Shown: positions 45,181 through 53,761 of the stretch, piece after piece
Layout of the letters: every line of letters begins with the position of its first letter
Position numbering within the stretch: position 1 is the first letter of the stretch
NCBI RefSeq assembly: GCF_039649665.1
Contig: NZ_JBDJAW010000043.1
Location: 1 to 64,000, forward strand
Direction: 5' to 3'
Length of the DNA: 64,000 nucleotides
From: Microbispora sp. ZYX-F-249
GTDB taxonomy: Bacteria > Actinomycetota > Actinomycetes > Streptosporangiales > Streptosporangiaceae
Notes under the pieces: model-generated
The model's database searches: none
What the model saw: only the letters and a program-made list of their open reading frames with translations
Told to the model about the DNA's origin: nothing
Program-made: the position numbers and the translations under genes

Positions 45181-46598
45181 CGCTCCTCCTCCTGCGCCGG
45201 CGCGTGCTCCCACGCCGACGGGTCCTTCTGTGGGGCCGGCGCGGGCAGCGCCACCAGCGCCAGCTGGCCGCCCGAGGTCCGGGTGGGCAGGGCGGCGCGG
45301 ATGTTGCGATACCGCAGCGCGGCGGGCAGGACGAGCACGCCGCCGGGCACCGGCCTGAGCAGCATCAGGTCCGCGAGGAAGGCGACGACCGCGTCGAGCA
45401 GCCCCCGTGCGTCCTGCTGCCAGGCGGTGGTGAACGAGGCCGCCCCGAACTCGTCGTACAGCTCGGTCGTCATCGACTCGAGGCGGCCGCGCTCCACGAA
45501 CGGCGCCTCGGCGGGCGCGGGCCGGTCGCCGGGGGAAACCGGCTCCGCCTCCGCGGCGGACCAGGCGAGTTCGGAGACGACGCCGTCGCGGGGCAGGCCT
45601 GTGTCCATCCGCGCGACGAGGCCCGCCTGATCGGCGGCGAGCGCGGGGACGGGCAGCCGCTCCGGGACGTGCTCGGGGTCCTCCAGCAGGTCGGCGATCT
45701 TCGCCAGCAGGAGGCCGGCGGCCCGGCTCACCGCGTTGCCCCGGCCCGGGAACGGCCGGTCGGTGAACACGCCGCCCGGGTCGGCGAGCATGACGCCCTC
45801 CGCGCGCCGTTCCAGGGCCAGCCCGGTGAACCGGACGAGGTCCTCGGCGAGGCACGGGGACCGCAGCGCGTCGGCCACCTCGGGGTCGACGTCCGCGTAG
45901 TACACCACGGGGAACTCGGTGAGCAGCCGCCTGGCCCTGCGGACGGGGTTCGCGTGCGGCGGCTCGTGCACCAGGCCGGCCGCGCTGGTGAGGTGCTGGA
46001 CGGGCCGGGCCGGCTTGAACAGCACCGCGCAGATGTCGTGGTCGATGTCGTACAGCGCGTCGCCGCGCTCGGTGTCGCGCGCCCACCACTCCAGGCTGCC
46101 GTCGGACAGCCGGAGCGCGCCGCGGTCCACCAGCCAGCCCAGCACGTCGACGACGGCGGCCTTGTGCGAGCCGATCGCGGGGTCGAAGCCGAGACCGCCG
46201 ACGGAGTTGGCCAGCGGCGTGAAGGTCCGCACCAGGTCCGCCAGGCTGATCTCGATGCGGGAGCGCTGGAACGACCCGAGCACCAGGCACAGGTAGGCCA
46301 GCCGCCGGCGGTCGAACGGCTTGCCCTTGCGGGAGAAGATCGAGCGCTGCGTCTCGTCCAGGACGTCGAGATGGCGGACCAGCCGCACGTGGTGGGTCGT
46401 GGCGATCAGCGTGTAGCCGAGCAGCTCGCGGAAGTCGCGCGTCATCTCGTCGGCCCACCGCAGCACCTGGTCGAGCACGCCGGGGCGCGGCCGCTCCTTG
46501 GTGATCAGGTCGCAGGTCAGCACCCGGCGGACCGCCTGCTGGTAGGAGCCGAGGTCGGCGGCGGAGACGCCGACGGCGGCCCGGGCGCGAGTCGTCAC
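45177..46598 (-). CDS. jetB: Wadjet type II JetB (TIGR02678/DUF2398)
   Basis: 473-residue kite-like (MukE-type) subunit expected to bind the SMC-like JetC. The N-terminal region QQAVRRVLTCDLITKERPRPGVLDQVLRWADEM and the segment SRKGKPFDRRRLAYLCLVLGSFQRSR (read as two parts) are characteristic of DUF2398. The C-terminus contains AALRYRNIRAALPT. GTG 46598 overlaps the jetA stop (GTGA) and its own stop overlaps jetC, so the three subunits are translated together. Confidence 0.88.
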   Translation of the reverse strand: MTTRARAAVGVSAADLGSYQQAVRRVLTCDLITKERPRPGVLDQVLRWADEMTRDFRELLGYTLIATTHHVRLVRHLDVLDETQRSIFSRKGKPFDRRRLAYLCLVLGSFQRSRIEISLADLVRTFTPLANSVGGLGFDPAIGSHKAAVVDVLGWLVDRGALRLSDGSLEWWARDTERGDALYDIDHDICAVLFKPARPVQHLTSAAGLVHEPPHANPVRRARRLLTEFPVVYYADVDPEVADALRSPCLAEDLVRFTGLALERRAEGVMLADPGGVFTDRPFPGRGNAVSRAAGLLLAKIADLLEDPEHVPERLPVPALAADQAGLVARMDTGLPRDGVVSELAWSAAEAEPVSPGDRPAPAEAPFVERGRLESMTTELYDEFGAASFTTAWQQDARGLLDAVVAFLADLMLLRPVPGGVLVLPAALRYRNIRAALPTRTSGGQLALVALPAPAPQKDPSAWEHAPAQEEER

Positions 46599-48139
46599 CG
46601 GGAACCCCCCGCCCGCGAACCCGCCACCGGCGTCCGCCCGGCGATCTCGACCCGGAACCCGGGCAGGTGGAGCAGCCCCCGCGCGGTGCGCACCGCGCTC
46701 CCGCGGTCGGACGGCACGAGCCGGATCATCACGGCGTCGTCGGCGCCGGACCCCCTCCTCAGGCGGCCGGCGACGACCGTGCGTCCCTCCAGCGCCCGTG
46801 TCATCAGCTTCAGCAGGACCCTGGTCTCCGCGTCGTCGAGCTCCCGGCCGTGCGCGCCCATCCCCACCAGGTGCCCGGCGGCCTCGCGCTCGGCCGCGCG
46901 CTCCGCGGCCTGCTCGCGGCGCAGCGCCGCCCGCGCGCCGGGGTTGCCGCGCACCGGCGTGGGCACGCCCGTCGTGGGCGCCTTGCCGCTGCGGAAGAGC
47001 GTGACCGACACCTCCACTCCCGGCGCGTCCCACCACGTGTTCCTGGGCGAGATCTGTTCGGTGTCCTCGTGGGCCGCGCCCAGGTGCCGCGCGCTGCGCA
47101 GGTTGAACGCCGCGCCCATCAGCGCGTGGGCGGCGCCCTCGTCCGGTGCGTTCCAGACCCACTCGGCCAGGTGCCGCAGCTGGGTCGCCCGGTTGACGCC
47201 GCCGCGCTGCGCCTCCGAGATCTGACGCAGCAGCGCGATCACCCCGGACACCGCGATACGCGTCGCGTTGCGCAGCTCCCCCGCGCGGGACTCCTCCGGC
47301 CCCTCGGGCGCGAACCACGCCCGCAGCACGGACCAGCGGCGGCGCCAGTCCTCCAGCCGCTCGTGGCGGTCCATGAAGGGCCGCTCGTCCGCCGCCGCCG
47401 CGCGGTCGAGCAGGGAGGCGAGGCCGCTCGTCTCGACGTCGCGTACGGCCGCGGCCAGCCGGGGAAGATAGCGGTCGAGCTCCGCCATGAACTCGGACAT
47501 GTGCGTCAGCAGCGCGTTCTTGTAGCGCAGGAAGGTCTCGGGAGAGGCGTCGGTGGAGCGGATGATCTCGCCGAGCGTCACGTGGAAGTGCGCGGAGCGG
47601 CGTCCCATGTCCTCCATCACCGAGTCCAGCCGGGACAGCCGGCGGTAGACCTGCTCGCCCTGCCCCGCGCGGTTGGCCGCCGCCAGCGCCTTGAGGTCCT
47701 CCAGGATGTCGGAGAAGACCAGCCGCGACAGGTTCGCGTCCTGGATGCGGGCGGCGAGCAGGCCCTCGACCGAGGTGTACGCCCAGTAGCCGAGCTCGCT
47801 GAACTGGTAGACCGACTGCCTGTTGCGGTAGCGGACGAGGTTGCCGGCCCGCGAGGCGTCGTCGAACCGGTGCACCACCCCGTCCTCGTACAGGGCGTCC
47901 AGCCGGTCACGCAGGTTGCCGTCGAAGGTGGGCACCTCGTCGTGGAGCCGGGCGAGCTCGGTGAGGGCCCCCTGCACCTCGCCCGCGTCCACCTGGACCC
48001 GGTGCACCTCCCGCAGCCGGTCCATGGCCCGCAGCACCCACAGGTAGGCCACATGGTCGTCACGCCTGGTGAAGTTGAACAGCCTGAACCGATCGCTGAT
48101 CGCCGGCGAGTCGAGGTCAAGCGCCCTGCGTTCCGCCAT
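46595..48139 (-). CDS. jetA: Wadjet type II JetA (TIGR02677/DUF2397)
   Basis: 514-residue kleisin-like (MukF-type) subunit. It starts MAERRALDLDSPAISDRFRL, and the N-terminal winged-helix part contains DHVAYLWVLRAMDRLREVH. The long helical middle includes LSRLDSVMEDMGRRSAHFHVTL, typical of DUF2397. It should bridge JetB and JetC. ATG 48139 is chosen over an in-frame TTG at 48151 because the TTG lies inside a palindrome. First gene of a leftward jetABC operon isolated by a strong terminator upstream. Confidence 0.88.
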   Translation of the reverse strand: MAERRALDLDSPAISDRFRLFNFTRRDDHVAYLWVLRAMDRLREVHRVQVDAGEVQGALTELARLHDEVPTFDGNLRDRLDALYEDGVVHRFDDASRAGNLVRYRNRQSVYQFSELGYWAYTSVEGLLAARIQDANLSRLVFSDILEDLKALAAANRAGQGEQVYRRLSRLDSVMEDMGRRSAHFHVTLGEIIRSTDASPETFLRYKNALLTHMSEFMAELDRYLPRLAAAVRDVETSGLASLLDRAAAADERPFMDRHERLEDWRRRWSVLRAWFAPEGPEESRAGELRNATRIAVSGVIALLRQISEAQRGGVNRATQLRHLAEWVWNAPDEGAAHALMGAAFNLRSARHLGAAHEDTEQISPRNTWWDAPGVEVSVTLFRSGKAPTTGVPTPVRGNPGARAALRREQAAERAAEREAAGHLVGMGAHGRELDDAETRVLLKLMTRALEGRTVVAGRLRRGSGADDAVMIRLVPSDRGSAVRTARGLLHLPGFRVEIAGRTPVAGSRAGGSR

Positions 48140-48150
48140 CCGGCCCCCCA

Positions 48151-48165
48151 ATCCGTGTCACGGAT
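48151..48165. promoter_or_regulatory. Palindromic operator before jetA
   Basis: Perfect 15-bp palindrome ATCCGTG-T-CACGGAT, 11 bp upstream of the jetA ATG. A further half-site ATCCGTG lies at 48177-48183, 26 bp away. Position suggests repression of the Wadjet operon. Confidence 0.6.
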
Positions 48166-48198
48166 CCCTGCCGGGAATCCGTGTCGCACCCGCCCGAT

Positions 48199-48240
48199 CG
48201 CGGAGTCCCGCCCGCCACGAGAGGCGGGCGGGGCTCCGCG
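48199..48240. terminator. Strong hairpin terminator after the dehalogenase operon
   Basis: 18-bp stem (17 Watson-Crick pairs plus one G-T) with loop ACGAGA. It lies 123 bp beyond the dhaA stop and separates that operon from jetABC. Confidence 0.85.
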
Positions 48241-48362
48241 TGCCGAGGAAGACCGTATTGGAGGGCACCGACAGTTGCGACCTGTCCCGGCGTCCACGCC
48301 CGACGTCGCCTCCGATTCCCGGCAGCGGGCCCGGAACCCTTGTCGGCCGTGGACGCGGAGCG

Positions 48363-49220
48363 TCAGCGGAGCGCGTGCGCCTTCGCCCAGTCCACTATGG
48401 CCGCGGCGATCAGCTCGGGGTGGTCTTCGGGCGTGTGGTGCCCCGCGACCTCGTCGAACCGCCGGATCTCGAGGGCGGCCATGGTGGCCGCGCACCAGTC
48501 GATCATGTCCTCGTGCACCATCGTGCCGGGTCCGGGCGCGAAGGCGAGCAGGAGTTTCGGCACCTCCGGACTGGCGGCCAGCCACTCGTCGTACGCCTCC
48601 ACGCGTGCCACCACGTCGGCCGGCTCACCACCGAGCGGCATCGAACGGGCCCATCGCAGCAGCGGCAGGCGACTCTCCCTGGTCGGGTACGGCTTGCGGT
48701 AGACGGCCAGGTCGTCCTGGTCCATGGGGCCGGCGACGGTGCCCGGCAGTCCCTTCAGGAAGGCGTCGTCGTCCAGGATCATCTTCTCGCCGACGCCCTC
48801 CGTCTTGATCGCCGCGAACAGCTCCCGGCCGCCATCGGGGAACTCCTCCCAGCTCATCGGCTTGACGATGGTCTCGGTGAAGGCGATCCCGCGTACCCGA
48901 TCCGGATGACGGGAGGCCCAGTCGAAGGCCAGGGCGCCGCCCCAGTCGTGCCCGACGAGGACCACGTCGCGAAGGTCGAGGGCGTCGAACCAGGCGTCCA
49001 GATAGCGGGCGTGATCCGCGAAGGTGTACGCGATGTCGGGCTTGCCGGACTCACCCATGCCGATCAGATCGGGGGCCAGGCGGCGGCCCTCGCCGACCGC
49101 GGGGATCACGTGCCGCCACAGGTGGGACGAGGTGGGGTTGCCGTGCAGGAACACCGTCGGCGCCCCGGAGCCGGTGTCCCGATAGTGGATGGTGGAGCCG
49201 AGGACGTGCTGAACAGGCAT
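48363..49220 (-). CDS. dhaA: Haloalkane dehalogenase (HLD-II, DhaA-like)
   Basis: 285-residue alpha/beta-hydrolase that cleaves carbon-halogen bonds to give alcohol and halide. Halide-binding Asn is in FLHGNPTSSHLW and Trp in GHDWGG. The nucleophile Asp is in VGHDWGGALAFDWA (about residue 94), the acid Glu in GIAFTETIVKP (about 114, as in DhaA) and the His in AGHHTPEDHPE (about 262). The set is complete, so it should be active. ATG 49220 has AAAGG upstream. Last gene of an NmrA-PPOX-dhaA operon with TetR-type operators. Confidence 0.88.
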   Translation of the reverse strand: MPVQHVLGSTIHYRDTGSGAPTVFLHGNPTSSHLWRHVIPAVGEGRRLAPDLIGMGESGKPDIAYTFADHARYLDAWFDALDLRDVVLVGHDWGGALAFDWASRHPDRVRGIAFTETIVKPMSWEEFPDGGRELFAAIKTEGVGEKMILDDDAFLKGLPGTVAGPMDQDDLAVYRKPYPTRESRLPLLRWARSMPLGGEPADVVARVEAYDEWLAASPEVPKLLLAFAPGPGTMVHEDMIDWCAATMAALEIRRFDEVAGHHTPEDHPELIAAAIVDWAKAHALR

Positions 49221-49231
49221 GACAGAGCCTT

Positions 49232-49609
49232 TCAAAGGTTGAGCTTCGTGATGCGATCGACCGCGATCTCGATGACGATCCGCCCGGGTGGGTCGGGCGG
49301 CGCCGTGCCGTACCGCCCGGCGTAGCGGCGCGCCGCCTCGCCGACGCGGCCCGGGTCGTCGTGCACGGTCGCGGAACCTTCGAGCGTGACCCAGCGGAAC
49401 CCGTCCACCTGACAGAGCGCCGCCCGGCCGCCGGAGGCGGCGGCCAGGTTGCGGGCCTTGACCGAGGAGGCCACGGTCAGCACGCGGGCCAGGCCCGCTC
49501 GGGGATCCCAGGTGAAGCGCACGGCCACCACGTGCGGCGAGCCGTCAGGGCGGAGGGTGGTCAAGGTCGCCACCGCCGGCTCGGCCAGGAACGCCTCGAT
49601 CGGGCTCAC
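49232..49609 (-). CDS. PPOX-class (F420-type) oxidoreductase
   Basis: 125-residue split-barrel protein of the pyridoxamine oxidase-like F420-dependent family. VATLTTLRPDGSPHVVAVRFTWD near residue 14 and SSVKARNLAAASGGRAALC near 48 are typical. The usual cofactor is F420 or FMN. GTG 49609 overlaps the stop of the NmrA-like gene by 4 bases, and its stop is 11 bp before dhaA, which fixes the operon. It may reduce the product or substrate of the dehalogenase. Confidence 0.85.
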   Translation of the reverse strand: MSPIEAFLAEPAVATLTTLRPDGSPHVVAVRFTWDPRAGLARVLTVASSVKARNLAAASGGRAALCQVDGFRWVTLEGSATVHDDPGRVGEAARRYAGRYGTAPPDPPGRIVIEIAVDRITKLNL

Positions 49610-50421
49610 CGGAAGGCGGCCACGTTGCGTACGGCCCAGTCGGCGAAGGACCGGGGAGCGCGGCCGAGGACGCGTTCGACGTCCGGACCGGCCCGCCGCT
49701 CGGCCTCCAGCGGCTCCCCCAGGATGGCGAGCGTCCCCTCCACCACCTGCTCGGGCATGAAGTGCAGCATCTGCGCCCGCGCCTCCTCCCGGGTCTGCTC
49801 GGTGAATCGCACCGGCGTGCCCAGCGCGTCCCCGATCGCCGCCGCGCGTTCCCGCGGCGTGGTCGGGGCGGGGCCGGTCAGTTCGTAGACGCGGCCCGCG
49901 TGCCCGTCCTCGCGCAGGACGGCCGCGGCGACCTCGGCGATGTCGTCCGGGTCGACGGTCGGCAGGCCGACGTCGCCGAACGGAGCGGCGATGGTACGGC
50001 CGCCGCGTACGGACTCGGCCCAGGCGTAGGCGTTGGAGTGGAAGCCGCCGGGCCGCAGGATCGTCCACTCCAGGCCGGACCGGCGCACCGCGTCCTCGAA
50101 GGCGGCGGGGTGGCCGTAGAACTGCGGCCTGGTCCCCGCTCCCTGGGAGGACAGCAGGACGACCCGGCGTACCCCGCCGGCCCGGGCGGCGTCGAGGATC
50201 GCCTGCGGGTCCTGACCGGCCACCAGCAGGAACAGCGCGTCCGCTCCGTCGAGGGCGTCCTTCAGCCCGGCGGGGTCCTCCAGGTCGGCCCGCACGTGCC
50301 GTACGCCCTCGGGCAGTGCGGCGGCCCGCCGGGAGACGGCGGTCACCCGCTCGCCCGCGGCGGCGAGCAGCGCCACCAACCGGCCCCCGACGTTTCCGGT
50401 GGCGCCCGTCACGACAATCAT
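49606..50421 (-). CDS. NmrA-like NAD(P)H-binding protein
   Basis: 271-residue Rossmann-fold protein of the atypical SDR/NmrA type. The nucleotide motif VVTGATGNVGGRLVALL is at the N-terminus, RRVVLLSSQGAG is near residue 85, and LEWTILRPGGFHSNAYAW near 118 is a family hallmark. Members are NADPH sensors or quinone reductases. First gene of the dhaA operon; two TetR-type palindromes lie 14-33 and 76-95 bp before its ATG, so it is probably derepressed by a TetR ligand. Confidence 0.88.
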   Translation of the reverse strand: MIVVTGATGNVGGRLVALLAAAGERVTAVSRRAAALPEGVRHVRADLEDPAGLKDALDGADALFLLVAGQDPQAILDAARAGGVRRVVLLSSQGAGTRPQFYGHPAAFEDAVRRSGLEWTILRPGGFHSNAYAWAESVRGGRTIAAPFGDVGLPTVDPDDIAEVAAAVLREDGHAGRVYELTGPAPTTPRERAAAIGDALGTPVRFTEQTREEARAQMLHFMPEQVVEGTLAILGEPLEAERRAGPDVERVLGRAPRSFADWAVRNVAAFR

Positions 50422-50434
50422 GGTCGCTCCAATA

Positions 50435-50454
50435 AGTTAGTTGGCTGACTTACT
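50435..50454. promoter_or_regulatory. TetR operator, weaker copy before the dhaA operon
   Basis: AGTTAGTT-GGCT-GACTTACT matches the 20-bp operator design at 14 of 20 positions. It lies 14 bp upstream of the NmrA-like start and 62 bp (centre to centre) from the stronger copy at 50497. Confidence 0.6.
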
Positions 50455-50496
50455 GGGAGCAACCGTAGCGGTCGGGGGTCCGCTTGTCGACTCCCA

Positions 50497-50516
50497 GTCA
50501 GTCGCCCGACTGACTC
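50497..50516. promoter_or_regulatory. TetR operator, strong copy before the dhaA operon
   Basis: Perfect inverted repeat AGTCAGTC-GCCC-GACTGACT. It differs from the palindrome over the TetR gene at 7737-7756 by one spacer base only. Confidence 0.75.
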
Positions 50517-50532
50517 ACTTTCCCGGTAGCGC

Positions 50533-51354
50533 TCAGTCCTTCACCGCGCCGGCGGTGACGCCCGCGGCGACGTATCGCTGCGCGATGACGAGGAGGACCG
50601 TGGCCGGGATCGAGGCGACGACCGCGGTGGCCATGATGGCGTTCCACTGCTGGTTGTTGTTGCCGATGTAGTGGTAGATGCCGAGCGTGATCGGCTGGTG
50701 GCCGCCGCCCTGGTCGAGTGTGGAGGCGAAGACGAAATCCGACCACGCCCACAGGAACGCGAACAGCGACACCGTGATGACCGAGTTGCGGCTCACCGGC
50801 AGCACGACCGACCAGAACGTGCGCAGCACGCCCGCGCCGTCCACCCGGGCCGCCTGCAGCAACTCCTCGGGGATGCCGGACATGAACGCGGCGAGGATCA
50901 GCACCGCGAACGGCACCGCCAGAGTGGAGTCCGCCACGATCAGCCCCGGCACGGTGTTGAGCACACCCGTGGCGAGGAAGATGGCGTAGAACCCCATCGC
51001 CATGATCACGCCGGGGATCATCTGGGCGATCAGCAGCAGGAAGCCCAGCACGCCGCCGCCGCGCGGGCGCAGCTTCGCCAGCGAGTACGCCGCCGGCACC
51101 GCGATCACCAGCGTCAGTGCCACGGTGCCCAGCCCGACGACCAGGCTCACCCCGAGGTACGGCAGCTGCTGCTCCAGGACCGCGCGGTACCCCTCGAGCG
51201 TCCCGTCCACCGGGAACCAGTACGGCGGCGTCTTGCGCATGTCCTGGTCCCGGGTGAAGGACACGTTGATCATCCAGTAGACGGGGAACAGCATGAGGGC
51301 GGTGAACACCACGCCCAGGCCGGTCCGCCACCAGCCACGCCCGGTCGTCCTCAT
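50533..51354 (-). CDS. Sugar ABC transporter permease (MalG type)
   Basis: 273-residue inner-membrane permease with about six helices. The EAA loop, EELLQAARVDGAGVLRTFWSVVLPVSRNSVI (about 180-210, read in parts), contacts the ATPase. ATG 51354 overlaps the stop of the partner permease gene. It works with the permease at 51351-52340 and the binding protein at 52454-53731. There is no ATPase gene here, so a shared MsiK-type ATPase is likely. Confidence 0.92.
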   Translation of the reverse strand: MRTTGRGWWRTGLGVVFTALMLFPVYWMINVSFTRDQDMRKTPPYWFPVDGTLEGYRAVLEQQLPYLGVSLVVGLGTVALTLVIAVPAAYSLAKLRPRGGGVLGFLLLIAQMIPGVIMAMGFYAIFLATGVLNTVPGLIVADSTLAVPFAVLILAAFMSGIPEELLQAARVDGAGVLRTFWSVVLPVSRNSVITVSLFAFLWAWSDFVFASTLDQGGGHQPITLGIYHYIGNNNQQWNAIMATAVVASIPATVLLVIAQRYVAAGVTAGAVKD

Positions 51355-52340
51355 GCCGCCCCCTGCCGTCGCTGCGCGCGGATGTAGACGAGACCGAAGA
51401 CCAGCGCGATCACGATCAGCAGGTTGCCGACCGCCGCGCCCGGCCCGAAGGAGGGCAGCAGATTGCCGAAGCCCAGCCGGTAGGACCAGGTGGCGAGCGT
51501 CGTGGACGCGTCGCTGGGCCCGCCCTTCGTCATGATCCAGATGATGTCGAACACCTTCAGCGTGTAGACCAGCCCGAGCAGCAGCGTGATCGCCGAGACC
51601 GGCCGCAGCAGCGGGAACGTCACCCTCCAGAACCGCTGCCAGCCGGTCGCGCCGTCCAGCTCGGCCGCCTCGTGGATGTGGGACGGGATCGCCTGCAGGC
51701 CGCTGTACAGCACGACGAGGTTGAACGGGATCCCGATCCAGATGTTGGCGATGGTCACCGACCACAGCGACCAGTCCGGCGACGTCAGCCAGTTGACCGG
51801 GTCGATCCCCACCGCCGCGAGCACCGCGTTGACCACGCCCGACTCGCTGTTGAGCATCCACGACCACGTCGAGGACGACACGATCAGCGGCAGCAGCCAC
51901 GGCACCAGGAACAGCGCGCGCAACGTCGCCGACAGCCGGAAGCTCCGGGTGAAGAACACGGCCAGGGCGAGCCCGATGGTGAACTGGAAGGCCAGCGACA
52001 CCACGGTGAACACCACCGTGTGCCACAGCGCCGGCCCGAACGTCGCGTCGCGGACGACCTTCGCGTAGTTGGCGAGCCCGGTGAACGGCGCGTCCCCCTG
52101 CACGAACGACCGCACCGTGTAGTCGCGCAGGCTCAGGTCGACGTTGCGGTACAGCGGGTAGACGTAGAACGCGAGCAGGTAGACGACCATCGGCGCGAGG
52201 AACGCCCAAGCCGCCCACCGGCCCGATCGCCGTGCGGGCGCGCGGTGGGCGCTGCCGGCCCCCTGGGAACGTGGCGCCGGGACCCGCACCCGCCGGCTCT
52301 CCCCGGCGCGCGGAGGCGGCGTCTGTGTTGCGTGTTTCAT
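51351..52340 (-). CDS. Sugar ABC transporter permease (MalF type)
   Basis: 329-residue permease with a 40-residue polar Arg/Pro-rich N-terminal tail, then six helices starting WAFLAPMVVYLLAFYVYPLY. The EAA motif HEAAELDGATGWQRFWRVTFPLL is at about 220-242. ATG 52340 has AAGGAAAG upstream. It pairs with the MalG-type permease whose start overlaps its stop. The neighbouring glycosidases suggest that the cargo is an arabinose- or plant-glycan-derived oligosaccharide. Confidence 0.92.
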   Translation of the reverse strand: MKHATQTPPPRAGESRRVRVPAPRSQGAGSAHRAPARRSGRWAAWAFLAPMVVYLLAFYVYPLYRNVDLSLRDYTVRSFVQGDAPFTGLANYAKVVRDATFGPALWHTVVFTVVSLAFQFTIGLALAVFFTRSFRLSATLRALFLVPWLLPLIVSSSTWSWMLNSESGVVNAVLAAVGIDPVNWLTSPDWSLWSVTIANIWIGIPFNLVVLYSGLQAIPSHIHEAAELDGATGWQRFWRVTFPLLRPVSAITLLLGLVYTLKVFDIIWIMTKGGPSDASTTLATWSYRLGFGNLLPSFGPGAAVGNLLIVIALVFGLVYIRAQRRQGAA

Positions 52341-52392
52341 GCTTTCCTTCGTCTGACGAGAGGGCGGGCCCGGACGCTCCGGGCCCGCGCGC

Positions 52393-52448
52393 CGCGCCTG
52401 CTGAGCCGCGCCTGATGAACCGTGCCTGATGAACCGTGCCTGATGAAC
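52393..52448. repeat. 14-bp tandem repeats between ABC genes
   Basis: Two exact copies of CGTGCCTGATGAAC (52421-52448), one copy with a single change (52407-52420) and a more diverged one (52393-52406). They lie in the gap between the binding-protein stop and the permease start. Not a multiple of three, so not coding. Confidence 0.85.
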
Positions 52449-52453
52449 CGCGC

Positions 52454-53731
52454 CTACTGGATCGCGCTCGCCGCCGTGGCCTGGGCGGCCGTCAGCGCCT
52501 CCTGCGGCGGCTGCGACCCGCTCAGCGCGGCCTGCATCGCCTTCCACATGGGCTCGGAGATCTTCGGGTACTTCGTGCCGAGATCATCGCTGGTGCGGCC
52601 CTTGGCCGCCTTGACCGCCTCCACCCACACCTTCAGCTCGGCATTCCGCTCGACCTGCGTGGCCTGGACCTCCTCGGTCGGCGCGATGTACGACAGCGTC
52701 GTCGTGGTGGTCAGCGAGTTGCCGGTGCTGGCCAGGCACGTCACCAGCTTCTGCGAGGCGACGTAACGGGCGATGTCCTTCTGCACGGGCACGCTGACGA
52801 ACTCGCCTCCGGTCGGCGCCGGGGCGGTGCCGCCACCCTTGGCGGGGATCGGGATGATGCCGTACTCGAAACCGGTCTTCTTGGCGTTGGCCAGCTGCCA
52901 GGTGCCGTTCTCGCCGAACGCGAAGTCGCCGGTCGCGAACTCCTGCCAGCTCGTGGTCTGGGTGTTGTTGATCACCGAGGTGGGGGCGTACCCCTTCTTC
53001 ACCCAGTCGGTCCACAGCGACAGCGCCGCCACGCCCTCCGGCGAGTCCAGCTTGGTGAGGTTCGCGCCCGCGCCCCAGAACCACGGCAGGAACTGGAAGC
53101 TGCCCTCCTCGGTGCCGATGGCGGAGAACGTGATGCCCTTCTTGCCCGCCGCCTTCACCTTCTCCAGCGCCGCCGTCAGCGACGCCCAGTCCTTCACCGC
53201 GGCCGCGTCCACCCCGGCCTTCTTCAGCACCTCCTTGTTGTAGTAGAGGGCGAGGGTGTTCGCCCCGATCGGGACGCCGTACGTCTTGCCGCCGATCTGG
53301 CCCGCGGCCAGCAGGTTCGGCGAGACGGCCGAGGTGTCGATCTTCGTCTCGTCGGTCGAGGTCAGCACGCCCGCCTCGGCCAGCGTCGAGACGACCGGGT
53401 TGTCCACGATCAGCACGTCCGGCGAGTTGCCCTGCTGGGCCGCCAGCAGCGCCTTGTTGGTCAGGTCGGTGGTGTCGTAGGCGGTCCGCTTGACGGTCAC
53501 CCCCGCCTGCGTGCCGCACTGGGTGAGCAGCTTCACCCAGTCGGAGGAGTCGTCGAACTGCGGGTACGGGTCCCAGATCGTGTAGGTCCCGCCGCCCGCG
53601 GCCCGGCCCGCGCCCGCCGGGGCGCCGCCGTCACCGCCGGACGACCCGGAGCACGCGGTGAGCCCACCCGCGACGGCGAGGACCACCAGGCCCAGGCCGG
53701 CGGCGCGCCGGCCCCTGTCGAGGCTTTCCAT
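52454..53731 (-). CDS. Sugar ABC transporter substrate-binding lipoprotein
   Basis: 425-residue extracellular solute-binding protein of family 1. The lipobox LTAC is at about residue 27, preceded by a hydrophobic signal and followed by a Gly/Ser linker. The mature protein shows YTIWDPYPQFDDS, then SPDVLIVDNPVVSTLAEAG and FGENGTWQLANAKKTG, typical of maltose-type binding proteins. AGGAAG precedes ATG 53731. First gene of a binding protein-permease-permease set read leftwards, beside glycosidase genes. Confidence 0.92.
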   Translation of the reverse strand: MESLDRGRRAAGLGLVVLAVAGGLTACSGSSGGDGGAPAGAGRAAGGGTYTIWDPYPQFDDSSDWVKLLTQCGTQAGVTVKRTAYDTTDLTNKALLAAQQGNSPDVLIVDNPVVSTLAEAGVLTSTDETKIDTSAVSPNLLAAGQIGGKTYGVPIGANTLALYYNKEVLKKAGVDAAAVKDWASLTAALEKVKAAGKKGITFSAIGTEEGSFQFLPWFWGAGANLTKLDSPEGVAALSLWTDWVKKGYAPTSVINNTQTTSWQEFATGDFAFGENGTWQLANAKKTGFEYGIIPIPAKGGGTAPAPTGGEFVSVPVQKDIARYVASQKLVTCLASTGNSLTTTTTLSYIAPTEEVQATQVERNAELKVWVEAVKAAKGRTSDDLGTKYPKISEPMWKAMQAALSGSQPPQEALTAAQATAASAIQ

Positions 53732-53761
53732 AGCGTTCTTCCTTTCGATGTCCGGCGCGGC

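Noticed and set aside
40786-45630. Very long open frame (1614 codons) on the plus strand over jetC
   Set aside because: It is antisense to the well-supported SMC-like gene, has no recognisable domains, and arises because high-GC third positions remove stop codons on the other strand.
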